Positions 1 to 8,544 of a stretch of 42,546 nucleotides of DNA are shown in pieces. Source of the stretch: Acidobacteriota bacterium (GTDB lineage Bacteria > Acidobacteriota > Vicinamibacteria > Marinacidobacterales > Marinacidobacteraceae); assembly GCA_022826195.1 (NCBI GenBank), contig JAJDVI010000008.1:1-42546 (forward strand). Direction: 5' to 3'. The notes under the pieces were generated by a model, which was given only the letters and a program-made list of their open reading frames with translations, was not told the DNA's origin and did not search any database. A program made the translations under genes and the position numbers. How positions within the stretch are numbered: position 1 is the stretch's first letter; each line of letters begins with the position of its first letter.

Positions 1-2
1 GG

Positions 3-65
3 GCGCTGGAGAATCCGCCCTGGACCGTGGGCGGGCGGCCTGCCTTGAAGCTGTCGAGCGAGTGA
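3..65 (+). CDS. 3' end of an unidentified upstream gene (partial)
   Basis: The frame starting at base 3 is open from the window edge and ends in TGA at 63-65, nine bases before the next start codon. The visible tail is Pro/Gly-rich and ends in KLSSE. It is too short to assign a family. Because the next gene resembles a mobilization accessory protein, which in ColE1-type plasmids lies in the same cluster as the relaxase, this could be the end of a relaxase or another mob gene. That is an inference from context only. Confidence 0.35.
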   Translation, partial: ALENPPWTVGGRPALKLSSE

Positions 66-74
66 GGGATCTGT

Positions 75-350
75 ATGACCGAACTAGAGACTCAGTTGAT
101 GACCGCCTTGGAGCGGTTGTCCGCGCAGTTCGAGAGGGAACTACGGCAGCACGCCGAGGAGCGGCGGCAGGACGCCGAGGAGCGGCGGCAGCTCTCCGAG
201 CAGGTCGAAGTCTTGCGGCAGCGATTCGAGCAGCAGGCCGCGGAGAACGCGACCTTGCGGCAGCGAGTCGAGCGGCTCGACGGGCGAGTGACAGGCTTGG
301 CTCAGGACTACGAGACGCTCGCCGCGACGTTGCGCGAGCTCTTGAGGTGA
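75..350 (+). CDS. MbeD/MobD-like coiled-coil mobilization protein
   Basis: This is a 91-residue, highly charged protein predicted to be one long coiled coil. It starts with MTELETQLMTALERL, very close to the start I know for the ColE1 MbeD/MobD family (MTELEKQLL-ALEQLQ). It continues with heptad-like runs of Glu, Arg and Gln, including a short tandem repeat of HAEERRQ and DAEERRQ at about residues 26-39. MbeD proteins are small accessory factors of plasmid mobilization, linked to entry exclusion or mobilization efficiency. The gene follows the end of another rightward gene by nine bases, suggesting an operon. I see no strong ribosome binding site. Similarity is judged by eye, and low-complexity coiled coils can mimic each other, so the family call is tentative while the coding call is stronger. 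Confidence 0.6.
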   Translation: MTELETQLMTALERLSAQFERELRQHAEERRQDAEERRQLSEQVEVLRQRFEQQAAENATLRQRVERLDGRVTGLAQDYETLAATLRELLR

Positions 351-405
351 TGCGCCAGCGCGGCCGGGAGCCGGATCAGGACCATAACCCGAGCCGCTGA
401 CGCTA

Positions 406-441
406 CTCGGTGCAAATCCGCTTCCTCGTCAAAGCACCGAG
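406..441. repeat. 8-bp inverted repeat between mobilization gene and methylase gene
   Basis: CTCGGTGC at 406-413 is exactly complementary to GCACCGAG at 434-441, with a 20-nt loop. It lies just after the MbeD-like gene, before the convergent methylase gene ends at 564. It might terminate transcription, but the loop is long and no T-run follows. The rest of 351-563 holds only a 9-codon reading frame at 471 behind an AAGGAGAGG sequence, which I do not call a gene. Confidence 0.25.
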
Positions 442-563
442 CAGCCACCGAAGGAGAGGTCTCTCTCGCGATGGCTGCACGGCGTACGCATCCACCCTAG
501 AACAACGGCACGGTCTCGACGTTGCGGGCTCCGGAACGACACCCGCCGATCTCGCGTTCGCGT

Positions 564-2306
564 TCAGAAGAGCCGCAGCGGCGCCGTCCCGGGTCGCACA
601 CTTTCGAACCCCGTTGCCGGCCGCCTCGAATCACTAGCTTGTTCCGGCTGACCAATCCGTCGGGCAATGGAGAACGAGAATAGTTCGTCCAAAACCCGGA
701 CCTCAGTGGCCTTCGCTGACCACACACGGCCCCGTTCCGCTTCGCCAATCATCGCCTTCACGTGGTCCACGACTCGCCTCCGATCCTGCATATCAACCCA
801 CCACGGGTACGGCATTCTCTCGAAATCCTTGCTCTGAATGTTCCTCGTGTGATTCACGACCTGCTTCAAGACACGATTGGCGGAAACCGACAAGAGCCAG
901 CCAAGAACAAAGAACAGCTCGTCCCGCTCCTTCCCGTTCCGAAGAAATGCACACGGCGCACCACTATCGAGTATGTACCCGGATGGCAAATATCGAGCAA
1001 TGAAGCGCGATGCGACCAACTGCCATGTAATTCCCTCTCTCCCGAAATACGGTTGACCACCAACGCCGCGCAAGTACCAGTTGCCCGTCTTCTTGTACGT
1101 AAGCACGGCCTCCCCTTCATTCTCCCAATAGATGTAGTGCGTCGGGTTTGAAAATACGATCCGCCCGTTCGCTTTGTTGTACGGCCGGTATTTCGTGTTC
1201 GGCATTTGAACAGGCACGGGATCGCTTCTCGAAACTACTCTAAGCCTGCGCTCTGTATCACCGCGTGCCTCGGCCGCTCGTAGCTGCGTCTGCCGTCGCA
1301 TGGGAAGTCGTCCAAGACGCGCTCTGTCCAGCTCGTACCTGAGCGATACCGGGCCATCATATAGCTCAAAGAAGAAGGGCTCTTGAATCCTGCCCGACTC
1401 GTCTGCCTCGCGCACGAAGTACTCGTTCTTTCCTGTCGTCATCCCACTGGACGCAACGAAGTACTCCCCCAGAAGAGGTCCCGAGAACATTTCATAGAAC
1501 TCAGGCGTAATTCCCCAGGACAGGTTTGGAGTCTTGCGGACCGTCCCTTCTGGAATGCGCTCTGAGTTTCGAGAAACACGTCCCAATCTCGTTCCCTTTC
1601 TGAAACTCAATACAACCGTAGGATAGGTCGTTTCGTCAGAGAAACCTGTCACATCTCGGACATCAGTTTCGCCAGACTCCATGAGAAAGTTACGAAGGCC
1701 TGTCATGGTCGGTATCGTCACCAAGGTATCACTACAAACGAACACTAACTGGCCGCCGGGTCGCAAGAGTTCCACACACGCGACGATGAAGAACGCATAA
1801 GTTTCCTTCTTGATCTTCTTGCCGCAGCGTTGCCCTAGGCTGCGATCCAGAGCGTCTTCAAGGGAACGCTCTAGCGTTCCTCCAAAGGGAGGATTGCCAA
1901 TTATCAGGTCGAAACTCTCCGGTCTGAGTACGGGGCTCCCGGATTGCACCACAGTTGATGGTTCCAACCACAGCCGAAAGAAATCGGCAGTGCAAATCGT
2001 CGTTCGAACTGCACTCCGGCTCGTCGTCTGAATCCGACTTGCCACACTACGGGCTTCTTCTGCGAAGCGCTCATCGAGCTCAACGCCGACCAGATCAATG
2101 CACGAGCGGGCGTCCGGTGCGGCCTCTGTCGTGGCAAGGCGCTCTTCTAACGCGTGAAGAAAGGAGCCCGTGCCACAGGAGGGTTCCAGTATTCTCTTTA
2201 CGCCACCCAGGTCCAAAGTGGACACGATCTCGCGAGCCAAAGGCCGTGGGGTCATATATTGACCCAATTGCCGCTTCTTTCCTCGCTCGTGTTTCCGCTG
2301 CCTCAA
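564..2306 (-). CDS. Type II N6-adenine DNA methyltransferase
   Basis: This 580-residue protein has the signature of a γ-class adenine-N6 methyltransferase of a restriction-modification system. The N-terminal LGQYMTP at residues 14-20 is motif X. EPSCGTGSF at 41-49 is motif I (SAM binding), VGVELD at 73-78 is motif II, TADFF near 106-110 is motif III, and NPPF at 138-141 is the catalytic motif IV. The C-terminal half should contain the target-recognition region; I cannot predict the recognition sequence. The start is a TTG at 2306-2304, overlapping the stop of the upstream endonuclease gene as TTGA. A later start at Met18 would cut into motif X, so the TTG is preferred. Base composition is clearly lower in GC than the core genes to the right, consistent with horizontal acquisition. 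Confidence 0.9.
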   Translation of the reverse strand: MRQRKHERGKKRQLGQYMTPRPLAREIVSTLDLGGVKRILEPSCGTGSFLHALEERLATTEAAPDARSCIDLVGVELDERFAEEARSVASRIQTTSRSAVRTTICTADFFRLWLEPSTVVQSGSPVLRPESFDLIIGNPPFGGTLERSLEDALDRSLGQRCGKKIKKETYAFFIVACVELLRPGGQLVFVCSDTLVTIPTMTGLRNFLMESGETDVRDVTGFSDETTYPTVVLSFRKGTRLGRVSRNSERIPEGTVRKTPNLSWGITPEFYEMFSGPLLGEYFVASSGMTTGKNEYFVREADESGRIQEPFFFELYDGPVSLRYELDRARLGRLPMRRQTQLRAAEARGDTERRLRVVSRSDPVPVQMPNTKYRPYNKANGRIVFSNPTHYIYWENEGEAVLTYKKTGNWYLRGVGGQPYFGREGITWQLVASRFIARYLPSGYILDSGAPCAFLRNGKERDELFFVLGWLLSVSANRVLKQVVNHTRNIQSKDFERMPYPWWVDMQDRRRVVDHVKAMIGEAERGRVWSAKATEVRVLDELFSFSIARRIGQPEQASDSRRPATGFESVRPGTAPLRLF

Positions 2307-3016
2307 GGCACGAACTCCATATCGGTTTGATCAATCAGCATCTCGCCACTGACGAACTGGCTGACGAGGTCCCTTTGCCGCCCGAGCCGTCTCTTCCTGT
2401 TCTTGACTAACTGATGGAGCTGCTGTTCAGATAGCTCGAAGAGGCGTCGTGCCTTTTCGATTAGCGATAGCGTCGGCGTTTTGTACGGTAGCTCGAAGGA
2501 ATCGTAGAATTCCTTTTCGCGAAGCATCAATTGACCTGGTCCGGCGTCATAAGCAATGAAATCAAGCCAATCGAGTAAGTCCACGAGATAGGTCTTATGT
2601 GTGATTGCATCAGCAACGGAGAACTTAACGATTAGTAGGTAGTAGGAGTCTATTCTTCGGTGACAGAGGTAGTCTAGGAGCTTCTGCATCGACACCAAGT
2701 TAGGTTGCCCTCGCATGCCCTGAAGACCGGACTTGATGTTGATGGGATTGAATATGCCGTTTGACCGGACCCATATGTCGCCCATAGAACGCTTCCGCAC
2801 AGAACCTCGGCCATCGCCTTCGTAGCGCGTCTCTATATTCGTTTGGACCTTCAGCAGAGAAACTGTTTGGTCATCAACATAGTCGGCCATCCTGTGTCCG
2901 GGCTCTTTGCCACTGATGAGCTCGGCGAAACTTGGGTCCTTGACGCGCTTGGCCCAGTGTCCGTCCGTCAGGGAGACCACGGTTTTCTGTAGGTTGATGT
3001 CTATTGCCACAACCAA
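2303..3016 (-). CDS. Type II restriction endonuclease, PD-(D/E)XK type
   Basis: This 237-residue protein lies directly upstream of the methylase and overlaps it by four bases. Residues 79-97 read GDIW...NPINIKSG, giving Asp80 and the Asn93-Ile-Lys95 pair; with Glu62 upstream this fits a divergent PD-(D/E)XK core in which the usual Glu/Asp before Lys is Asn. Cleaving the site methylated by its partner is the expected function, but the site is unknown. Translation probably begins at TTG 3016: an in-frame stop lies immediately upstream, and GGAGAG sits seven bases before the TTG. GTG at 3010 is an alternative. No controller (C) protein gene is recognisable. The low GC matches the methylase, so the pair moved as a unit. 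The endonuclease call rests on gene order and the motif. Confidence 0.75.
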   Translation of the reverse strand: MVVAIDINLQKTVVSLTDGHWAKRVKDPSFAELISGKEPGHRMADYVDDQTVSLLKVQTNIETRYEGDGRGSVRKRSMGDIWVRSNGIFNPINIKSGLQGMRGQPNLVSMQKLLDYLCHRRIDSYYLLIVKFSVADAITHKTYLVDLLDWLDFIAYDAGPGQLMLREKEFYDSFELPYKTPTLSLIEKARRLFELSEQQLHQLVKNRKRRLGRQRDLVSQFVSGEMLIDQTDMEFVP

Positions 3017-3431
3017 TCACCCACTCTCCAAGACCGCGCCCAGACGGCACGAAGCAGGTTTGCGTCGCAGTGCGGGAGCCAGGTCCACACGATCAGAATG
3101 AACTCAGAAGCGAAAGGGGCGCTTCGGCTTGACGATGAGGGTCTGGGTGTTCACTCCGGGGCATCCCGGTGCGAGCGTCTCGCTCAGCGAATTGGAACAC
3201 TTACGTCACCTCTGGCGTCACATCCTGAACCGGCCGCAGCCCTGAGTCCGGGGGGTAACGGCATAGCGGCAGGGATGAAGGACACCTTCGAGCGACGCGG
3301 TCGGAAGTGTACGGCACGGCGGGCCGTACCCCGGAGGAGCAGAGTCACGAGCGGATCGCGCGTTCAGAACGACTGTGTGGCACCCCACCATTTGGACGGC
3401 CACCCGCGTCCGGGTCCTCTCGGATTACCTC

Positions 3432-3757
3432 GGGACTCGTAACCGTTCGGTCGTGGGTGTATGGACATGTGGTTGACCCATCGGACCGCGCCCTCGGCGT
3501 CCGGCGGAAATCGGTGCAGGCCGACTAGTGCACCCTCCACGGCCAGCGCATTCTTCGCCTCCATCGCCGCCAGTTCCTTGCGCCACAACGCTTTGTGCAG
3601 CGACCCCAAGCGCCCGCACTGGTGCGGGCGGCCGGCTCCGCCCACTGCAATTCGTCCCCGCTCCTTTCTCTGCTGCGCCGATTGCGCGCCAGCCATTCCG
3701 TTGTCGCTCCCAATACGCCCACGGGCGAACGGTTACCCCGAACGGTTACGCGTTCCC
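3432..3757. mobile_element. Possible MITE-like unit with ~20-bp terminal inverted repeats
   Basis: The left end at 3432-3450 reads GGGACTCGTAACCGTTCGG, and the complement of 3738-3757 reads GGGAACGCGTAACCGTTCGG; they match except for one gap and one mismatch. A third copy of the core CGAACGGTTAC lies at 3726-3736, 13 bp from the copy inside the right repeat. The interior has no transposase I recognise, and I see no target-site duplication. Alternatives are a decayed insertion sequence or clustered binding sites for a regulator. Confidence 0.35.
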
Positions 3758-3818
3758 TTGCGAGTCTCACACTTCCAACGCTTCCGGGAATGATAGACAA
3801 GATGATACCCGAACCGTG

Positions 3819-3847
3819 ACATTACGCGTAAGACAAATATAACTCAA
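3819..3847 (-). promoter_or_regulatory. σ70-like promoter reading toward the R-M genes
   Basis: On the minus strand, TTGAGT (3847-3842) and TAATGT (3824-3819) are separated by 17 bases inside an AT-rich island. The same segment contains TATATTTG, which fits the Bacteroidota -7 consensus TAnnTTTG. It is the best promoter-like sequence upstream of the leftward R-M pair, although about 800 bases of non-coding DNA and the inverted-repeat unit lie between. Confidence 0.35.
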
Positions 3848-3949
3848 TGATTAATAAGCATTTTTGGGGTTCTAACCAAGTCATCACCCGAGGCCCTGCG
3901 GGCCGCGTGCCGGTCTGAAGGCCCCCACCGGAGGACTGGCCGGCGGTCC

Positions 3950-5248
<1,299 letters not shown>

Positions 5249-5286
5249 ACCGACAGCGTCCGGGGCGAATCCCCCGTTTCTCTTCC

Positions 5287-6327
5287 ATGCCGGAAACGCT
5301 TCCGATTCCCGAATTCTTCGATTCCGAGCGCGTCGGTCAGCTCTACCGGGTCCCCTACGAGACCCGGGCCGCGGAGGCCCGCGCCTGGGCCCGGCGGCAC
5401 GGGCTCACTCCCGCGGCCGGCGACGCGCCCCGCGTCGGGCTCCTGCTGGTGGACTGCCAGAACACCTTCTGCCTGCCGGGGGGCGAACTCTTCGTCGCCG
5501 GCCGGTCGGGACTCGGTGCGGTGAAGGACTCGTGGCGCCTCTGCCAGTTCCTCTACGGGCACCTGGGACGGATCAGCGAGATCGTCCTGACGCTCGACAC
5601 CCATACCGCAATCCAGGTGTTCCACGCCCATTTCTTCCTCGACCGGGAGGGAAACCCGCCCGCGGCGTACACCCAGATCACCTCCGATGACCTCGAAACG
5701 GGCCGGTACCGGGTAAACCCCGACGCGGCCGCGGGAGCCGGCCTCGACGAGAAGGCTCTCTCCCGCCACGCGCTCCACTACTGCCGCCGGCTGGAGGCGC
5801 AGGGGAAGTACGTGCTCGTCGTCTGGCCGTATCACGCCATGCTCGGCGGCGCCGGGCACGCGGTGGTGCCGGCGATCGAGGAAGCCGTCTTCTTCCACTC
5901 GATCGCGCGGTCGGCCCAGCCCCGATTCGAGCCCAAGGGCCTGAATCCGCTGACCGAGAACTACTCGGTGCTGCGGCCCGAAGTCCTCGAAGACGCCGAC
6001 GGGAACGCCATCGCGGAGCCGAACCGGCAGTTGCTCGACCATCTGCTCGAGTACGACGCCCTCATCGTCGCCGGCCAGGCCAAGAGCCACTGCGTCGCCT
6101 GGACGGTGTCCGACCTGCGGGACGAGATCGCGCGGCGGGATCCGGATGGAACCCGGGGGCTGGCCCGACGGGTATTCCTGCTGGAGGACGCCACCTCGCC
6201 GGTGGTGGTCCCCGGCGCCGACTTCACCGACGCCGCCGACGCGGCCTACGCCGATTTCGAGCGCGCGGGGATGGTCCGGGTGCGGAGCACCGACCCCCTC
6301 GGGGAGTGGCCCGGCTTTCCGGCCTGA
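5287..6327 (+). CDS. Nicotinamidase-like isochorismatase-family hydrolase
   Basis: This 346-residue cysteine hydrolase belongs to the isochorismatase/nicotinamidase fold. LLLVDCQNTF near residue 53 carries the catalytic Asp, and VAGQAKSHCV near residue 262 carries the nucleophilic Cys. Nicotinamidases deamidate nicotinamide to nicotinate. The next gene, overlapping by 22 bases, is nicotinate phosphoribosyltransferase, which uses that product, so a role in NAD salvage is well supported by context. The protein is much longer than the ~200 residues of classical PncA; extra sequence lies at the N-terminus and between the two catalytic motifs, so this is a large variant and its substrate could differ. 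The gene is divergent from serS with a 53-bp gap, and the ATG at 5287 lacks a clear ribosome binding site. Confidence 0.85.
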   Translation: MPETLPIPEFFDSERVGQLYRVPYETRAAEARAWARRHGLTPAAGDAPRVGLLLVDCQNTFCLPGGELFVAGRSGLGAVKDSWRLCQFLYGHLGRISEIVLTLDTHTAIQVFHAHFFLDREGNPPAAYTQITSDDLETGRYRVNPDAAAGAGLDEKALSRHALHYCRRLEAQGKYVLVVWPYHAMLGGAGHAVVPAIEEAVFFHSIARSAQPRFEPKGLNPLTENYSVLRPEVLEDADGNAIAEPNRQLLDHLLEYDALIVAGQAKSHCVAWTVSDLRDEIARRDPDGTRGLARRVFLLEDATSPVVVPGADFTDAADAAYADFERAGMVRVRSTDPLGEWPGFPA

Positions 6328-7556
6328 CGGCCGGGCCACCGGTCGCCTCCCTCCTCGACGTGGACTTCTACAAGTTCACGATGGGGCAGTTTGTCTTCCG
6401 GCTCCATTCCGGAGTGCGGGTCCGGTACCGGCTCCTCTGCCGGACGCCGGATGTCCGGCTGGCCGGCCTCGTACCGGCCGAGGCGTTCCGGGACGCTCTC
6501 GACGCCGTCCGGTCCCTGGCGTTCGCCCCGGCGGAACTCGAGTACCTCAGGGGGCTCGAGCCGCGAGGACTCTTCGGTGACGACTACCTGGACTTCCTCC
6601 GCCGTCTCCGCCTGCCTCCGGTCGAACTCGAGGTCAGGGACGGCGACCTCCGCCTTGAGGTCGAATCCACCTGGCCGGAGATGATCCTCTGGGAGACGCT
6701 CGTGCTTTCGGTGCTGAGCGAGCTCCTCTCGCGGGCCGCGCTCGCCGGGGCGGGCGCCGGGGCTCGGGCGCAGGCCGAAGCCGTGGGCCGGGAGCGGCTC
6801 GAGGGGAAGATCGCCGCGCTCCGCGGACATCCCGGGATCCGCTTCGCTTCGTTCGGCACCCGCCGGCGGTTCTCGCGGGCCTGGCAGTTCGGGCTGGAGG
6901 AGCGTCTCGCCGAGGCGCTGCCGGAGCAGTTCGTCGGCACCTCCTGCGTCGCCTCGGCCTTCCGGCACGGCCTGTGTCCGGTCGGGACCATCGCCCACGA
7001 GGTGTTCATGGTGGGCGCCGCTGCCGGAGATGGATCGGACGAGTCCATCCGCGGGTCGCAGCGCCGCATGCTGGATGCGTGGTGGGACATGTACGGCGAG
7101 CCGTTCTCGCTCTTTCTCACGGACACCTGGGGCTCGGAGTTCTTCTTCGCGGCCGTCGGGGAAGCGCGCGCCCGGAGGTTTCGCGGGGTTCGGCAGGACT
7201 CCGGCGATCCCGCCGCGTTCGGGGAGCGGGCAATCCGCTGGTATCGGGACTTTGGTGTGGACCCGAGGGCAAAATCCCTCGTCTTCAGTGACGGCCTGGA
7301 ACTTCCCGACATCCTCGGCCTGGAAGCACGGTTCGCCGGGCGGATCGGGGTGTCCTACGGCTGGGGGACCAACCTGACGAACGACTGCGGGGTCCCAAAC
7401 TATTCGCTGGTCGTGAAACCGGTGGCGGCGAACGGCCGGCCGCTCGTCAAGCTCAGCGACAACCCGGCGAAGAGCACCGGGAGTCCCGCCGAGATCCGCC
7501 GTTACCGCCGGATCTTCGGCGCCGCCGCCGCGTCGCCCCGGGTCCCCAGGTACTGA
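6306..7556 (+). CDS. pncB: Nicotinate phosphoribosyltransferase
   Basis: This 416-residue protein converts nicotinate and PRPP to nicotinate mononucleotide, the committed step of the Preiss-Handler NAD route. The N-terminus has LLDVDFYKFTMGQFVF, the PncB equivalent of the E. coli LLDTDAYKLHMQQAVF segment. Later motifs follow E. coli PncB in order: SFGTRRRFSR, GTIAHEVFM, GVRQDSGDP, LVFSDGLEL and SYGWGTNLTND. The start is GTG 6306, inside the end of the upstream gene; no other start lies ahead of the conserved N-terminal motif, so the two genes are probably translationally coupled. It ends ten bases from the convergent xerC. Confidence 0.95.
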   Translation: MARLSGLTAGPPVASLLDVDFYKFTMGQFVFRLHSGVRVRYRLLCRTPDVRLAGLVPAEAFRDALDAVRSLAFAPAELEYLRGLEPRGLFGDDYLDFLRRLRLPPVELEVRDGDLRLEVESTWPEMILWETLVLSVLSELLSRAALAGAGAGARAQAEAVGRERLEGKIAALRGHPGIRFASFGTRRRFSRAWQFGLEERLAEALPEQFVGTSCVASAFRHGLCPVGTIAHEVFMVGAAAGDGSDESIRGSQRRMLDAWWDMYGEPFSLFLTDTWGSEFFFAAVGEARARRFRGVRQDSGDPAAFGERAIRWYRDFGVDPRAKSLVFSDGLELPDILGLEARFAGRIGVSYGWGTNLTNDCGVPNYSLVVKPVAANGRPLVKLSDNPAKSTGSPAEIRRYRRIFGAAAASPRVPRY

Positions 7557-7566
7557 ATCGCCGGGC

Positions 7567-8544
7567 CTATTCCCCTTTTTCCGATCCGCCCGCCTGGCGC
7601 GGATGGGCTTTCGAATAGACCTCGAAGATCCTGGCCGTCGAAACGTGGGTGTACTTCTGGGTGGTCGCGAGGCTCGTGTGCCCGAGCAGTTCCTGGATGG
7701 AACGCAGGTCGGCCCCGTGATCGAGCAGGTGGGTCGCGAACGCGTGGCGTAGCGTGTGGGGTGACACCGAGCCGGCGAGCCGGACCAGGCCCGCCTCGCC
7801 CAGGTAGCGCCGCACCACCGTGCGCACCGACCGGTCGGAGAGGCGCCCGCCGCGCGCATTCAGGAAGACGGCCTCGCTGTCGCCCCCGGTTCCCTGGACT
7901 TCCGCGCGGGCCCGAAGCCAGGGACCGAGCGCGTCGGCGGCGACCTCGCCGAAGGGGACCACCCGCTCCTTGCCGCCCTTTCCGAGGACCCGCAGGATGC
8001 GGCTGCCCGGGTTGACGTCGGCGAGGTTGAGACCGACCAGCTCGGAAACCCGAAGTCCGGTGCCGTAGAGAAGCTCGAGGATGGCGAGGTCGCGGCAGCC
8101 GAGCGGCGTCGCCGGATCGGGCGCGCGCAGCAGGGCCTCGACCTCGTCCATTTCCATGCGGGTCGGGATCCTTGCCGGAGTTCGCGGGGCCCGGAGCGCC
8201 CGCGCCGGATCCCGGTCCACCGCTCCCGAACGGGTGAGATACCGGTAGAGCGAGCGGAGAGCGGCGAGCTTGCGCGCGACCGTGGTGCTGGACAGCCCGC
8301 GCTCGTGCAGCGACCCGAGGTAGGCGCGCAGCACCGCCGTATCCACGGGTCCGGGACCGGCGGGCTCGTGCTCGGGCGCGCGCTTCGCCTCGAGGAACTC
8401 GGCGAACTGCGACAGGTCGCTGCCGTAGTTCCGCACCGTGTGGCGCGAGGACCCCCGGCGCTCCTCCAGGTCTTCGAGGAAATCCCGGATCAACGCGCGC
8501 AGCGGCGTCTCCGGTCTGCTTGCGGGTTCCTCGCCCGGGTTCAC
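7567..8544 (-). CDS. xerC: Tyrosine recombinase XerC
   Basis: This 325-residue tyrosine recombinase acts in chromosome dimer resolution at dif, normally with XerD. The N-terminal SAM-like core-binding domain (about residues 10-110, with RGSSRHTVRNY and LSSTTVARKLAALRSLY) precedes the catalytic domain. Visible catalytic residues are Arg in YGTGLRVSELVGL, Lys in GKGGKERVVP, His and Arg in PHTLRHAFATHLL, His in LGHTSLATTQ and the nucleophilic Tyr in KYTHVS. The start is GTG 8544, forming a GTGA overlap with the topA stop. Longer versions of this frame would run through topA and are spurious. It is the last gene of dprA-topA-xerC; trmFO and hslVU, which often follow in related loci, are absent. 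Confidence 0.94.
   Translation of the reverse strand: MNPGEEPASRPETPLRALIRDFLEDLEERRGSSRHTVRNYGSDLSQFAEFLEAKRAPEHEPAGPGPVDTAVLRAYLGSLHERGLSSTTVARKLAALRSLYRYLTRSGAVDRDPARALRAPRTPARIPTRMEMDEVEALLRAPDPATPLGCRDLAILELLYGTGLRVSELVGLNLADVNPGSRILRVLGKGGKERVVPFGEVAADALGPWLRARAEVQGTGGDSEAVFLNARGGRLSDRSVRTVVRRYLGEAGLVRLAGSVSPHTLRHAFATHLLDHGADLRSIQELLGHTSLATTQKYTHVSTARIFEVYSKAHPRQAGGSEKGE

Larger units (their letters stand above)
3017..3949. other. Gene-poor stretch between R-M genes and serS
   Basis: I recognise no gene in these 930 bases. Short open frames exist on both strands, the longest leftward one being about 110 codons at 3364-3696 and rich in Arg, Ala and Gly, with no family resemblance I can name. 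The stretch contains an inverted-repeat-bounded unit (3432-3757), a perfect 9-bp-arm palindrome at 3611-3630, and an AT-rich island at about 3785-3885 carrying a leftward promoter. A GC-rich hairpin at 3893-3903 (GGCCC-TGC-GGGCC) may help end serS transcription. Confidence 0.5.

Noticed and set aside
471..500. A 9-codon frame (MAARRTHPP) behind AAGGAGAGG
   Set aside because: It is too short, has no visible partner, and the spacing is long. It probably arises by chance in the gap.
3017..3949. A group II intron or transposase remnant
   Set aside because: No domain V sequence, reverse transcriptase motif or DDE transposase motif could be read in any frame. Only the inverted repeats are supported.
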